Assembly (NCBI GenBank): GCA_043811005.1
Contig: JBDRNO010000175.1
Span: forward strand, 1 to 35,653
Origin: JBDRNO01 sp043811005
Lineage (GTDB): Bacteria; Bacteroidota; Bacteroidia; NORP154
Direction of reading: 5' to 3'
DNA length: 35,653 nucleotides
Within the stretch, counting starts at the first letter, position 1, and each line of letters begins with the position of its first letter. Below, in pieces: positions 1-8,508 of the stretch. A program made the translations under genes and the position numbers. Under the pieces are notes generated by a model. It was not told the origin of the DNA, did not search any database, and saw only the letters and a list, made by a program, of their open reading frames with translations.

Positions 1-56
1 TTATTATTTATATAGATTCCTGTTGTCATACTACACTTTAACTTGACGCCAATGCC

Positions 57-80
57 TTTGGGGAGGGCCGGGGAGGGGCT
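57..80. repeat. G-rich dispersed repeat remnant next to the M23 stop codon
   Basis: A G-run-rich stretch (GGGGAGGG, CCGGGGAGGGG) ends four bases before the stop codon of the M23 peptidase gene. It resembles the G-rich half of the palindromic elements found inside alaS at 2882-2920 and 3299-3340, so I read it as another copy, or part of one, of the same dispersed family. The other palindromic arm is not clear here. Confidence 0.4.
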
Positions 81-83
81 GTC

Positions 84-1055
84 TTAATCAAACGCCTGGT
101 TCACCCTTGAGGATATTTCTATCATTTTATCATATTCTTCAGGCGTCAGGTCATTATAGTAGAAATTCACCGGGTTTATTTTTCTGCCGTTTTTTATTAC
201 TTCATAATGCAAGTGAGGGCCTACCGAAGTTCCTGTATTTCCAACGCTGCCGATCACTTCGCCTCTTTTTACTTTTTGCCCGGGGTTGACTTTAATTTTG
301 TTCAAATGTGCATACAGGGTTTTATATCCGTAACCATGATCAATAATAATATGATTACCATATCCCCTCCTCGATATTTTAGTTTCTAGAACAGTGCCAT
401 TTCCCGTAACGTAGATATCAGTTCCCCTGGAAGCAGTGAAGTCCATGCCTGTATGTAACTTTTTCGTTTTATAAACAGGGTGAACCCTGATACCAAATCC
501 GGATGCCACACGTGTGAGGTTTTTGTTTGATATGGGTTGTATAGCGGGAATAGATGCAAGCATCACTGTTTTGTTTTTAGCCAGTTCAAATACTTCGTCA
601 AAAGATTTTGATTGGACATAAAGCTTCTTGGAGATTTTATCCACTTGTTTAGTGATATCAATGAGCAAGTTTGAATATTCAAAACTTTGCAGATCCTTGT
701 ACCGGTTAATACCGCCAAAACCGGCTTCACGTACTTCATTTGAGATGGGCTCGGTTTCAAAAATTACACGGTAGATATTGTCATCCCTTTCACTGAGATC
801 ATCTAATACAGCCGAAATTTGATTGAGACGGTTGCTAAGTATTTCGTATTGAAATACCAACTGGTCAATTTCTCTTTTCAACAGTTTCTCTTTGGGAGAG
901 TCAATAAAAGTATATGCAAGGAAAATGATTATCACTGCGAAAACCAAACCGGTTGCAACAAAAGAGAGAAACCTTTTTAATCTATAATTGAAACGGTGCT
1001 CAATTCTTTCGTAGGAAACTGTTTTTTCGTTATATCTGAATTTTGCTTCCGGCAT
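84..1055 (-). CDS. Membrane-anchored M23 (LytM-type) metallopeptidase
   Basis: Probable peptidoglycan endopeptidase, or a LytM-type regulator of cell-wall hydrolysis, acting in the periplasm. The 323-residue product has a basic cytoplasmic N-terminus, one membrane span (about residues 31-50), a helical, probably coiled-coil stretch (about 55-165) and a C-terminal M23 domain (about 183-298). The zinc-site pattern is complete: H201 and D205 in HTGMDF, H250 in YAHL, and H281/H283 in HLHYEV. The GFGIRVHP entry motif is also present. A complete site suggests an active enzyme rather than a degenerate activator. It is transcribed divergently from alaS, an arrangement I recall as common in Bacteroidota. 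A possible promoter on this strand is CAAAATTA at 1183-1190 (TAATTTTG in gene sense) with CAAT 20 bases further upstream. Family assignment is firm; the substrate is inferred. Confidence 0.9.
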   Translation of the reverse strand: MPEAKFRYNEKTVSYERIEHRFNYRLKRFLSFVATGLVFAVIIIFLAYTFIDSPKEKLLKREIDQLVFQYEILSNRLNQISAVLDDLSERDDNIYRVIFETEPISNEVREAGFGGINRYKDLQSFEYSNLLIDITKQVDKISKKLYVQSKSFDEVFELAKNKTVMLASIPAIQPISNKNLTRVASGFGIRVHPVYKTKKLHTGMDFTASRGTDIYVTGNGTVLETKISRRGYGNHIIIDHGYGYKTLYAHLNKIKVNPGQKVKRGEVIGSVGNTGTSVGPHLHYEVIKNGRKINPVNFYYNDLTPEEYDKMIEISSRVNQAFD

Positions 1056-1123
1056 TTTATCGTATTATTTGGTTAATTTTGTCCAGCATATTAAGAACAG
1101 AACTTTGTGAACTGATTAATATA

Positions 1124-1154
1124 GCCACGAATTTCCACTAATTAACACTAAAAT
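1124..1154. repeat. Dispersed CACGAATT/CACTAATTA repeat copy
   Basis: The short A/T-rich modules CCACGAATTT, CCACTAATTA and ACACTAA follow one another here in the M23/alaS intergenic region. The same modules recur upstream of rbfA at 30288-30317 and, inverted and permuted, at 30410-30444. This is a noncoding dispersed repeat family. No function is visible. Confidence 0.5.
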
Positions 1155-1222
1155 ATATATAGAGAAAATGTGAATTTGGGCGCAAAATTAGTTAAAAAAT
1201 AGTAAATTAGCAATATAAAAAA

Positions 1223-4165
1223 ATGTTTATCCAGAGTAATTCAAGTAATATAAGAAAAAAGTTTTTGGAATATTTTGAGGAAAAAGGGCACCGGATCATT
1301 CCTTCCGCACCTATGGTGATAAAGGATGACCCTACACTGATGTTCACAAATGCCGGGATGAATCAGTTCAAGGATATTTTTTTGGGCAACGCACAGGTAA
1401 AGTATAAAAGGGTTGTCAACACCCAGAAATGCCTGCGGGTTTCGGGAAAACATAATGACCTGGAACAGGTAGGTGTTGATACTTACCATCACACAATGTT
1501 TGAGATGCTCGGCAACTGGTCGTTCGGTGACTATTTTAAAAAAGAAGCAATCGAATGGGCGTGGGAATTGTTGACAGATGTTTATGGAATTCCTGTAGAC
1601 AGGTTATATGTTACTGTATTAGAGGAGGACAAGGAAAGCAAACTCAAATTTGATAAAGAATCCTTTGATATTTGGAAAAAGTTGATTGATGAAGACAGGA
1701 TAATAATGGGATCTAAAAAGGACAATTTTTGGGAAATGGGGGAGGCAGGACCATGCGGCCCTTGCTCAGAAATTCATATTGACATGAGAGATGATAAAGA
1801 GAGGGAAAAAGCAGATGGTGGAGCATTGATCAACAAGGATCATCCTGAAGTTATTGAATTGTGGAACCTGGTTTTTATAGAGTTTAACCGTTTGGCAAAC
1901 GGAGAATTGAAACCATTACCAAACAAACATGTTGATACGGGTTTGGGGTTTGAAAGATTATGCATGGTATTGCAGGGTAAAAAGTCAAATTATGATACGG
2001 ATGTTTTTGAACCTTTGATCAAAGAAATTGAGAAAATTTCAAGTAAAAAACATGAAGAAAATGATAATAATATTGCGATCAGGGTTATTGCAGACCATAC
2101 CAGGGCAGTGGCTTTTGCAATAGCTGATGGGCAATTACCATACAGGGATGGCGCTGGTTATGTGATCAGGAGAATATTGAGGAGGGCAATTCGCTATGGT
2201 TATAGTTTCCTTGGTTTGAAAGAACCTTTTATTTATCAATTGGTTTCCGTTTTGGTTAACCAAATTGGAGAACAATTCCCGGAAATCAAAGCTCAAAAGG
2301 AATTTATTCAAAAAGTGATCAGAGAGGAAGAAGAAGGTTTTTTAAGAACCCTTGAGAAAGGAATGCTTAGGTTTGAAAAGGAACTTGCCCGTCTGCAACC
2401 TTCAAAATTTGGAGCGGGAATGATTCCGTATTTTGAAGGATTAGCAGCTTTTGAACTCTATGATACTTATGGCTTCCCGGTGGACTTGACAAATTTGATA
2501 GCAAGAGAACACGGTTACAAAGGTGTTGATATGGATTATTACAACAGATGCCTTGCAGAACAAAAATCTCGTTCCCGCCATGCAGCAACAATTGATACAG
2601 AAGACTGGTTAGAGTTGCAAGAAATTAGCGAGCCTGAATTTATTGGCTATAACAGCTTAGAAACAGAAGTGGAAATAGTCAAATATCGAAAAATAAAAGC
2701 TAAGGGAAAAGAGCAATACCAACTCGTTTTTAATAAAACCCCGTTTTATTCAGAGAGTGGAGGACAAATTGGAGATACAGGATATATAGAAAGAGATGGA
2801 GAAAAAACCTATATAAAAGATACACAAAAAGAAAGCGGTCTTATCGTTCATATTACCGATAAATTACCTTCAAAAATAAAGGCCCCCTCTCCAGATGGAG
2901 AGGGGGATTTAGGGGGTGAGGTTTTCCATGCCGTTGTCAATAAAGAAAAACGAATTGCAACCGCCAATAACCATTCAGCTACTCACCTGATGCATGCTGC
3001 TCTAAAACAAGTGCTTGGAGATCATATTGAACAGAAGGGTTCTCTGGTTGACAGCCGGCACCTGCGCTTTGACTTTTCACATTTTTCGAAACTTACTGAT
3101 GAGGAAATTGCAAAAATTGAAAAGATTGTGAACGAAAAGATCCGGGAGAACATTCCTTTGGATGTAAAGCATTTACCACTTGAACAAGCAAAGAAGATGG
3201 GTGCAACTGCCTTGTTTGGAGAGAAGTATGGTGATATTGTCAGGGTGGTGACATTTGATAAAACTCTTCCTGTTGAGAAGGGAGTTCCTGCGCGTAAGGA
3301 CTCCCCATCCCCATCGGGGAGGGGGGCGGGGGGAGGGGTGGCTTTTTCAATTGAACTTTGCGGTGGAACGCATGTAGAAAAGACCGGTGAGATCGGCTTA
3401 TTTAAAATAACCGGTGAAAGTGCAATAGCCGCTGGTATAAGAAGGATAGAAGCAATAACTTCAGAAGCCGCAAGGATTAAACATGAGGAGCAATTGGGAA
3501 AAGTGAGGAAATTGCATAATGCTCTCAACGAATTTAAAGAGCTTGTAAAACCAATTCAGGACCTGTTGGATAATGACGATGAATTGTCAGATGGATCTGT
3601 ATTATCAGTTAGAATTGGAAAGATCGGGGAAGTAATTTCAAAGATTGCTGAACTAAAGATACAGGAACAGTTAAAAGGAAGTAAAGAATTGCCAAGCGTG
3701 CTGGATGATCCCCTGGATATAGCCAAACCAATTCAGGATTTTATAGAACAAAATAATAAATTAAACAAACGGTTGGAAAAGCTGAGAAAAGCAGGATCAA
3801 ATATCATAAAAGGACAATTGCTGGATAAAATACAGGAAATTAACGGGATTAAGTGCATTATTGAGAAAGTTGATCTCGATATGGCTTCTGTAAAGGAGGT
3901 GGCATTTCAGCTAAAAAAACAAATTGATGACCTTTTTCTTGTTCTTGGAACTGCGACCGGGGAGAAAGCAAATTTAACAATACTCATTTCTGATAATCTT
4001 ATCAATGAAAAAAAACTTAATGCCTCGGATATTATCCGCGAAATAGCTAAGGATATACAGGGTGGGGGAGGAGGACAGCCATTTTTCGCCACCGCAGGAG
4101 GTAAAGATGTAAGTGGGCTGGAAAAAGCATTGGAACGAGCGAAATTATTCGTCACTAGCAATTAA
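1223..4165 (+). CDS. alaS: Alanyl-tRNA synthetase with three in-frame expansions
   Basis: Class II synthetase charging tRNA-Ala in the cytoplasm. Visible parts: N-terminal catalytic domain (about residues 1-270, with PTLMFTNAGMNQFKD and SGKHNDLEQVG), editing domain with zinc ligands H584/H588 (HSATHL) and C713/H717 (CGGTH), and the C-Ala domain ending in GGGGGQPFFATAGG. At 980 residues it is about 100 longer than usual. Three segments explain the excess. Residues 554-566 come from a perfect palindromic repeat just before HSATHL. Residues of about 685-707 come from a G-rich element just before CGGTH. A 59-codon stretch (about 775-833) is bounded by two copies of a 14-base sequence. All preserve the frame, and the catalytic and editing motifs are intact, so the gene is probably functional. 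Start: first ATG, giving the normal N-terminus; no Shine-Dalgarno. Confidence 0.96.
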   Translation: MFIQSNSSNIRKKFLEYFEEKGHRIIPSAPMVIKDDPTLMFTNAGMNQFKDIFLGNAQVKYKRVVNTQKCLRVSGKHNDLEQVGVDTYHHTMFEMLGNWSFGDYFKKEAIEWAWELLTDVYGIPVDRLYVTVLEEDKESKLKFDKESFDIWKKLIDEDRIIMGSKKDNFWEMGEAGPCGPCSEIHIDMRDDKEREKADGGALINKDHPEVIELWNLVFIEFNRLANGELKPLPNKHVDTGLGFERLCMVLQGKKSNYDTDVFEPLIKEIEKISSKKHEENDNNIAIRVIADHTRAVAFAIADGQLPYRDGAGYVIRRILRRAIRYGYSFLGLKEPFIYQLVSVLVNQIGEQFPEIKAQKEFIQKVIREEEEGFLRTLEKGMLRFEKELARLQPSKFGAGMIPYFEGLAAFELYDTYGFPVDLTNLIAREHGYKGVDMDYYNRCLAEQKSRSRHAATIDTEDWLELQEISEPEFIGYNSLETEVEIVKYRKIKAKGKEQYQLVFNKTPFYSESGGQIGDTGYIERDGEKTYIKDTQKESGLIVHITDKLPSKIKAPSPDGEGDLGGEVFHAVVNKEKRIATANNHSATHLMHAALKQVLGDHIEQKGSLVDSRHLRFDFSHFSKLTDEEIAKIEKIVNEKIRENIPLDVKHLPLEQAKKMGATALFGEKYGDIVRVVTFDKTLPVEKGVPARKDSPSPSGRGAGGGVAFSIELCGGTHVEKTGEIGLFKITGESAIAAGIRRIEAITSEAARIKHEEQLGKVRKLHNALNEFKELVKPIQDLLDNDDELSDGSVLSVRIGKIGEVISKIAELKIQEQLKGSKELPSVLDDPLDIAKPIQDFIEQNNKLNKRLEKLRKAGSNIIKGQLLDKIQEINGIKCIIEKVDLDMASVKEVAFQLKKQIDDLFLVLGTATGEKANLTILISDNLINEKKLNASDIIREIAKDIQGGGGGQPFFATAGGKDVSGLEKALERAKLFVTSN
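2882..2920 (+). repeat. Palindromic element in frame inside alaS (element 1)
   Basis: CCCCCTCTCC (2883-2892), loop AGAT, GGAGAGGGGG (2897-2906): a perfect 10-bp stem, followed by a tail AGGGGGTGAGG. It occupies exactly 39 bases and is read as APSPDGEGDLGGE (residues 554-566). Flanking residues KIK and VFHAVV continue normal AlaRS sequence. Its composition is unlike the A/T-rich surroundings, which supports insertion of a mobile palindromic repeat. Confidence 0.8.
3299..3343 (+). repeat. G-rich repeat element in frame inside alaS (element 2)
   Basis: C-runs (CCCCATCCCC) are followed by G-runs (GGGGAGGGG and more), forming an imperfect hairpin with a G-rich tail. It is read as DSPSPSGRGAGGGVA (residues 693-707) immediately upstream of the conserved SIELCGGTH zinc motif. 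It looks like a second, diverged insertion of the same family as the element at 2882-2920. Confidence 0.7.
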
Positions 4166-4470
4166 TAATACAACATTCATTATTCATTATTTAATCTTGC
4201 AAACATTTGCAATTTATTGATTATAAATAAGTTAGGGGCTATTGTATTGATTCATAGTAATTTATAACTCATATTTATTCGCAAAATATCGAATAATGAA
4301 CAATCGAATGATGAATATCGAATAAAATCATTCATCATTAGATATTCAACTGTTCAATATTCTATATTCAAATACATATTTATAACGTTGCATTATGCTG
4401 ACAATCAACAGATTACCTCTTAACTTTATGACATTGTCTTATACCCTTTTCCCCCTACACCCTCTATTCC
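4166..4470. other. Convergent intergenic region with inverted repeats
   Basis: This 305-bp A/T-rich region separates the ends of alaS (+) and the WG-repeat gene (-). It holds imperfect inverted and direct repeats built on GAATGATGAAT / ATTCATCATT and GAATAATGAACA / TGTTCAATATTC (about 4289-4376). At 4411-4465 there is a pyrimidine-rich module (CTCTTAACTTTATGAC, then TTATACCC and CCCCCTACACCC) that also occurs at 8345-8385. I see no RNA gene or credible ORF. The inverted repeats could end transcription from either side, but there is no clear stem plus U-tract. Confidence 0.5.
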
Positions 4471-5475
4471 TTAAATCTTCACCTTTGCAAGCCCTTCATG
4501 AAAATCGTCAGCTTCAATAAATTGCAATGGTATCACCAGCTTGCCGGATTTATCAATATATCCATACTTTTTGTCTTTAAGAACCCATGCCAGTCCTTCA
4601 TGGAAATCGCCTCCGTAATCAAAAAAGAAATCAAATAACGGAATCCCTTCATTATCAATATATTCTAATTTATTTTCCAATTTAACGCGAGCCACACCCT
4701 CGCTAAAGGATTCCGCATGTGAATATTTTATTGCTATTTCCACCTCTCCTGATTTGCCAATATAGCCATATTTATTACCTGATTTAACCATGGCTCGATC
4801 ATCGCAGAAATCCCACGCTTCATCATATTGGGGTTCAATGATAAAATTACCCTCCCTGTCAATAAACCCGTATTTCCCTTCGTACTTAACAAAAACCATG
4901 CTGTCGAGAAAATTACCAACCTGTTCAAATTTTGGCTCAATTATGAAACTCCCTTTTCTGTCAATAAATCCATAGTGATCACCCTTTTTTGCCATAGACA
5001 GTCCGTTAAAAAAATCTCCGCAAACATCAAATATTGGTAAAACTTCAAAATTTCCTGTGTTATTAATATATCCCCATTTCTCACCACTTTTCAGCACTTT
5101 GGCTAATCCATCTTTGAATGACCCGGCATAAGCAAACTGCGGTTCTATTACAAATTTACCCTCCATATCTATATACCCTCTCTTTCCCAATTGAACAACC
5201 CATGCCAGCCCTCCATGAAAATAACCAACAATATCAAACTGCGGTTCGATAATGAATGTACCCGATTTATCAATGAATCCTCTTTTATCTGAAACGATAA
5301 CCAATGCCATACCTTCATTGAAATTACCGCAAAAATCATGAAACGGTTTAATAACCATTTCTCCATTTGTGTTAATAAAACCAAATTTCGGTGTTGACTC
5401 CTGTTCAGGATTACATCCTAAAAAGAAAACAATCAGTGCAATTGAAATAAATATTTCTCTGTTAAAATAGCTCAT
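4471..5475 (-). CDS. WG-repeat probable lipoprotein
   Basis: A 334-residue protein with a short hydrophobic signal (about residues 9-20) ending in FFLGC, a plausible though non-classical lipobox, so a lipid-anchored envelope protein is likely. The rest is about seven or eight tandem WG repeats of about 40 residues, with the recurring pattern (Y/F)GFID..G.(F/V)IIEP.F..(V/A)..F..GLA.V. WG repeats are widespread in Bacteroidota; their function is not established and they are presumed to form a binding scaffold. It stands alone between convergent alaS and upstream adenine deaminase on the same strand (122-bp gap with a GCGAAT-AGT-ATTCGC palindrome at 5546-5560). Ligand unknown. Confidence 0.85.
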   Translation of the reverse strand: MSYFNREIFISIALIVFFLGCNPEQESTPKFGFINTNGEMVIKPFHDFCGNFNEGMALVIVSDKRGFIDKSGTFIIEPQFDIVGYFHGGLAWVVQLGKRGYIDMEGKFVIEPQFAYAGSFKDGLAKVLKSGEKWGYINNTGNFEVLPIFDVCGDFFNGLSMAKKGDHYGFIDRKGSFIIEPKFEQVGNFLDSMVFVKYEGKYGFIDREGNFIIEPQYDEAWDFCDDRAMVKSGNKYGYIGKSGEVEIAIKYSHAESFSEGVARVKLENKLEYIDNEGIPLFDFFFDYGGDFHEGLAWVLKDKKYGYIDKSGKLVIPLQFIEADDFHEGLAKVKI

Positions 5476-5545
5476 AGGTTATTGGTTTTTAGTAAATTAT
5501 ATGTATTGTATTAATTACACGAATCGCGAATCAGACGCGAATGAA

Positions 5546-5560
5546 GCGAATAGTATTCGC
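5546..5560. repeat. Small palindrome between ade and the WG-repeat gene
   Basis: GCGAAT, loop AGT, ATTCGC forms a 6-bp hairpin in a stretch also carrying direct repeats of CGCGAAT (5517-5550). It lies downstream of ade in gene sense and has no U-tract, so terminator function is uncertain. Confidence 0.35.
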
Positions 5561-5597
5561 ATAATGATAGTCATTAAACCTCTATTGTGCTTCAAAA

Positions 5598-7259
5598 TTA
5601 GCACCTAACATTTTCTTCTGCAAACAATGAAGTAAATTGAAATTTATCCCCGTCAAACAACCCTTTATCGCTGAGCTTGAGCTGGGGAATAACCAATAGA
5701 GCCAAAAATGATAATGTCATGTATGGTGACGATAATGTTGAGCCAAGTTTTTTCGCCTTTTTATCTAACAATTCGTATTTCTCAGCTATTTGATACCCGT
5801 CACCGGCAGACATTAACCCCGCTACGGGCAGGGGTAATATCAGCTCTTCTTTTTCGTCTGTTAAAGAGATACCACCTCTATTCTCTATCAATAAATTGAC
5901 CGCATTAACGATATCTTCATCATCAACCCCAACGGCAATAATATTATGGCTGTCATGGGCTACGCTGGATGCAATAGCGCCTTTTTTCAACCCGAAGTTT
6001 TTTACGAAAGCTATTGACGGAGGTGAAGGATGATAGCGGTTGATAACTGCCATTTTCAGAATATCATTTTCTTTATCGCTAACCACAGTATTTTCAATAA
6101 TATTTGCCGGAGCCAATATCTCATTTGTTATTAATTGACCGTCTAATGCTTCGATCACCCGTATAGTTGCTCCCTGTATAGCCGGTTTAATATCGGATTT
6201 GCTTATTTTGCTGCAATTGAAATTATTGATCTCATCCCCCTGAACAGGTTTGATATGGCTGACTCCTTCATCTGCAACTTTTTTGCCATTAATGTATGTG
6301 CTTATCACCCTGAATTCTTCCAGGTTATTTACAACGATAAGGTCGGCAGGATCACCTGCCTGTAATAGTCCCGCATCCAAACCATAATGTTTTACGGGAT
6401 TGTATGTTAAGGCACGGATTACTTTCATCGGCTTTATTCCAAGCTCAACCGCCCGCCTTGCCAGTAAATTAACATGCCCTGAAACCAGATCGTTGGGATG
6501 CTTGTCATCTGAACAGAGCATAATATGGTCGGGAAATTGGTCGAGGAGTTCTATCAACACGTCAAAGTTCTTAGCCGCACTGCCCTCCCGAATAATAATT
6601 TTCATCCCCATTTTTATTTTTTCAAGCGCTTCTTCTTTTGAATAGCATTCATGGTCGGTACTGATGCCCGCTTCTATATATTTCCTCGCATCTTCGCCTC
6701 TTAAGCCGGGGGCATGCCCATCCACAACCTTTCCGTACTTTTGTGCTGCCCGGAGTTTACGCATTATCATTTCATCTCCCGCCAATACCCCTGGAAAGTT
6801 CATCATCTCAGCAAGGTATTTTATCTCTTCCATCTTCATCAGTTCTTCCACTCCTCTCGCATCAATCTCTGCTCCCGCTGTTTCAAAATCTGTAGCAGGA
6901 ACGCATGACGGAGCGCCAAAACAAAACTTAAAGGGCACTTTTTTACCATTCTCAATCATATATTTAACACCTTCAACGCCAAGTACATTAGCAATTTCAT
7001 GAGGATCTGATACTGTTCCGACTGTTCCATGCACCACTGCAAGTCGTGCAAACCCCGAGGGGATGAGCATAGAGCTTTCTATGTGAATATGGGCATCAGT
7101 AAAGCCAGGCATGATGAAAGCACTGTTTTTTACCTTACACTCACTTATTGCCTTTATCCTGCCATGCTCAACAAGCACTTCACCTGGGAAAATACGATGG
7201 TTTACAACATCAACTATGTTTCCCGAGATGGGAAAAGGGTCAGGTATATTCATTTTCAT
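5598..7259 (-). CDS. ade: Adenine deaminase
   Basis: Hydrolyses adenine to hypoxanthine and ammonia in purine salvage; cytoplasmic, binuclear-metal amidohydrolase superfamily. The 553-residue length fits the bacterial Ade family. Visible motifs: GFTDAHIHIESSM (metal-binding HxH), HGTVGTVSDPHEIANV, DGHAPG, STDHE and the CSDDKHPNDL active-site region. The C-terminal part has the HDSHNI.AVG and GGI(S/A)L motifs of the family. Two in-frame ATGs (7259 and 7253) are possible starts; the product differs by two residues. A perfect 14-bp hairpin sits six bases upstream of the first ATG. The preceding same-strand gene is porP-like, 67 bp away, with no obvious functional link. Confidence 0.94.
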   Translation of the reverse strand: MKMNIPDPFPISGNIVDVVNHRIFPGEVLVEHGRIKAISECKVKNSAFIMPGFTDAHIHIESSMLIPSGFARLAVVHGTVGTVSDPHEIANVLGVEGVKYMIENGKKVPFKFCFGAPSCVPATDFETAGAEIDARGVEELMKMEEIKYLAEMMNFPGVLAGDEMIMRKLRAAQKYGKVVDGHAPGLRGEDARKYIEAGISTDHECYSKEEALEKIKMGMKIIIREGSAAKNFDVLIELLDQFPDHIMLCSDDKHPNDLVSGHVNLLARRAVELGIKPMKVIRALTYNPVKHYGLDAGLLQAGDPADLIVVNNLEEFRVISTYINGKKVADEGVSHIKPVQGDEINNFNCSKISKSDIKPAIQGATIRVIEALDGQLITNEILAPANIIENTVVSDKENDILKMAVINRYHPSPPSIAFVKNFGLKKGAIASSVAHDSHNIIAVGVDDEDIVNAVNLLIENRGGISLTDEKEELILPLPVAGLMSAGDGYQIAEKYELLDKKAKKLGSTLSSPYMTLSFLALLVIPQLKLSDKGLFDGDKFQFTSLFAEENVRC

Positions 7260-7265
7260 TGGATT

Positions 7266-7298
7266 AGATTTACTAAATCCTGGAGATTTAGTAAATCT
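7266..7298. repeat. Perfect 14-bp hairpin between porP-like gene and ade start
   Basis: AGATTTACTAAATC (7266-7279), loop CTGGA, GATTTAGTAAATCT (7285-7298). In gene sense it follows the porP-like stop codon and precedes the ade start by only six bases. It may be a terminator for the upstream gene, a translational control hairpin for ade, or a dispersed palindrome; the sequence alone does not decide. Confidence 0.7.
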
Positions 7299-7326
7299 GG
7301 GAATTCATTAATAAAAAATTTCAACT

Positions 7327-8298
7327 TTATTCAACCAAAGAATCGCTGCTTTTTTCCTCTTGTTCTTTCCATGCAAACCTGATCCCGAGCATTATCTCAT
7401 GTGTTCCCGCGCTGTAGTTTTTAATATCAGAAGTAGAAAAATCAAATGAATATCCAAAGAATATCTGGTCTTTGAAAGAATATCCCACCAAAACAGACAT
7501 AGCGTCATAAGTTCTGAATGATCCCCCAAGCCAGACCGTATTCCGGTAAATGATCTTTGCGCTAAGATCGAGCTGAACAGGCACAGGTCTCACTGCTTTA
7601 AGCAAAAAGGAAGGTTCCAGCACAAAATCATTGCTGAATAAAATTTTATACCCTCCTGTCATAAAGAGATGGCTTTTTAAACTGCTCAGTATCGCATCCT
7701 GATCTTCAAACAGCTTTAATTTGTTATTAAGCAGTTGAGGTATGGAAACACCGAAATAGTACTTCTTCGAATACAGATACAAACCGAAACCTGCATCGGG
7801 GATCAGAACTGATTTAACCTCATTACCTATTACGGGATCGGCAATATCCTTAAGCGTGATTTTTGTTCCATCAACATTATACTGCAAGATGCCTCCGAAC
7901 AAACCTAAAGATAACTTCACGCTTTCATTCAAATTGATGTGATAGGCATAAGACAAATATATGCCGACCCTGCTTGTTGGTCCGGTTATGTCAGTGAACA
8001 AATATCCTCCAACTCCAACTTTTTTAGCCCTCAACGGACCATTTACGCTTAAGATATATGTCCTTGGAGCATCAACTATACCCATCCATTGATAGCGATG
8101 GTTGGATTTAGCTTCAAAATGATCCTTGCTTCCCCCAATAGCCGGGTTCATAATATAATCATTGATCAGATATTGGCTGTATTGAGGCAATTGCTGGGCG
8201 TGAGACAAGTAAAAAGTTGAGCATAGCGAAATACCTGTAATTATCGGTATAAAAATTAAAAAGCGAAAAGTGATACTATAAATTACGAATCGTTTCAT
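7327..8298 (-). CDS. PorP/SprF family type IX secretion-associated outer-membrane protein
   Basis: A 323-residue protein with an N-terminal signal peptide (hydrophobic residues about 9-33, ending ...SHAQQ) and the family hallmark near the mature start, QLPQYSQYLINDYIMNPAIGGS. The remainder alternates short strands typical of an outer-membrane beta-barrel (for example VGVGGYLFTDITGPTSRVGI and FFGYSFDFSTSDI). Members of the PorP/SprF family are commonly encoded next to giant T9SS cargo with type B sorting domains and are thought to help export or anchor it; SprF is needed for SprB in Flavobacterium johnsoniae. It lies directly behind the giant SprB-repeat gene on the same strand, separated by a tandem-repeat tract, so it is probably that protein's partner. 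The signal peptide is unusually long if the first ATG is used; a second candidate start is not obvious. Confidence 0.9.
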   Translation of the reverse strand: MKRFVIYSITFRFLIFIPIITGISLCSTFYLSHAQQLPQYSQYLINDYIMNPAIGGSKDHFEAKSNHRYQWMGIVDAPRTYILSVNGPLRAKKVGVGGYLFTDITGPTSRVGIYLSYAYHINLNESVKLSLGLFGGILQYNVDGTKITLKDIADPVIGNEVKSVLIPDAGFGLYLYSKKYYFGVSIPQLLNNKLKLFEDQDAILSSLKSHLFMTGGYKILFSNDFVLEPSFLLKAVRPVPVQLDLSAKIIYRNTVWLGGSFRTYDAMSVLVGYSFKDQIFFGYSFDFSTSDIKNYSAGTHEIMLGIRFAWKEQEEKSSDSLVE

Positions 8299-8371
8299 TA
8301 TTCAATTTTACAAGTCCTTGTAATATGTTGATTATATTTAACTTACTTCTTAACTTAATGATATTTCCCTA

Positions 8372-8502
8372 TTATCCCTTATACCTCTATATCCTTATAT
8401 CCTTATATCCTTATACCCTTATATCCAAATATCCTTATACCCTTCATACCCTTATACCCTTCATACCCTTATACCCTTATCCCTCTATACCCTTATACCC
8501 AT
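8372..8502. repeat. Minisatellite-like pyrimidine-rich tandem repeat
   Basis: Imperfect tandem copies of ATATCCTTAT and ATACCCTT(C)AT, about 9-12 bases each, fill the gap between the giant SprB-repeat gene (stop at 8509) and the porP-like gene (start 8298). In gene sense the RNA would be purine-rich. A plus-strand reading frame through it is low-complexity (Leu/Tyr/Pro/Ile) and not credible as a gene. A related but shorter tract follows the WG-repeat gene at 4411-4465. Confidence 0.8.
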
Positions 8503-8508
8503 CCTCAC

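Noticed and set aside
3022..3528. 168-codon minus-strand frame inside alaS
   Set aside because: It is antisense to a well-conserved part of alaS and has no recognisable features.
5598..7259. Plus-strand frames opposite adenine deaminase (for example 6664-7002)
   Set aside because: Shadow frames of a strongly conserved gene; Ser/Pro/Ala-rich composition follows from the opposite strand.
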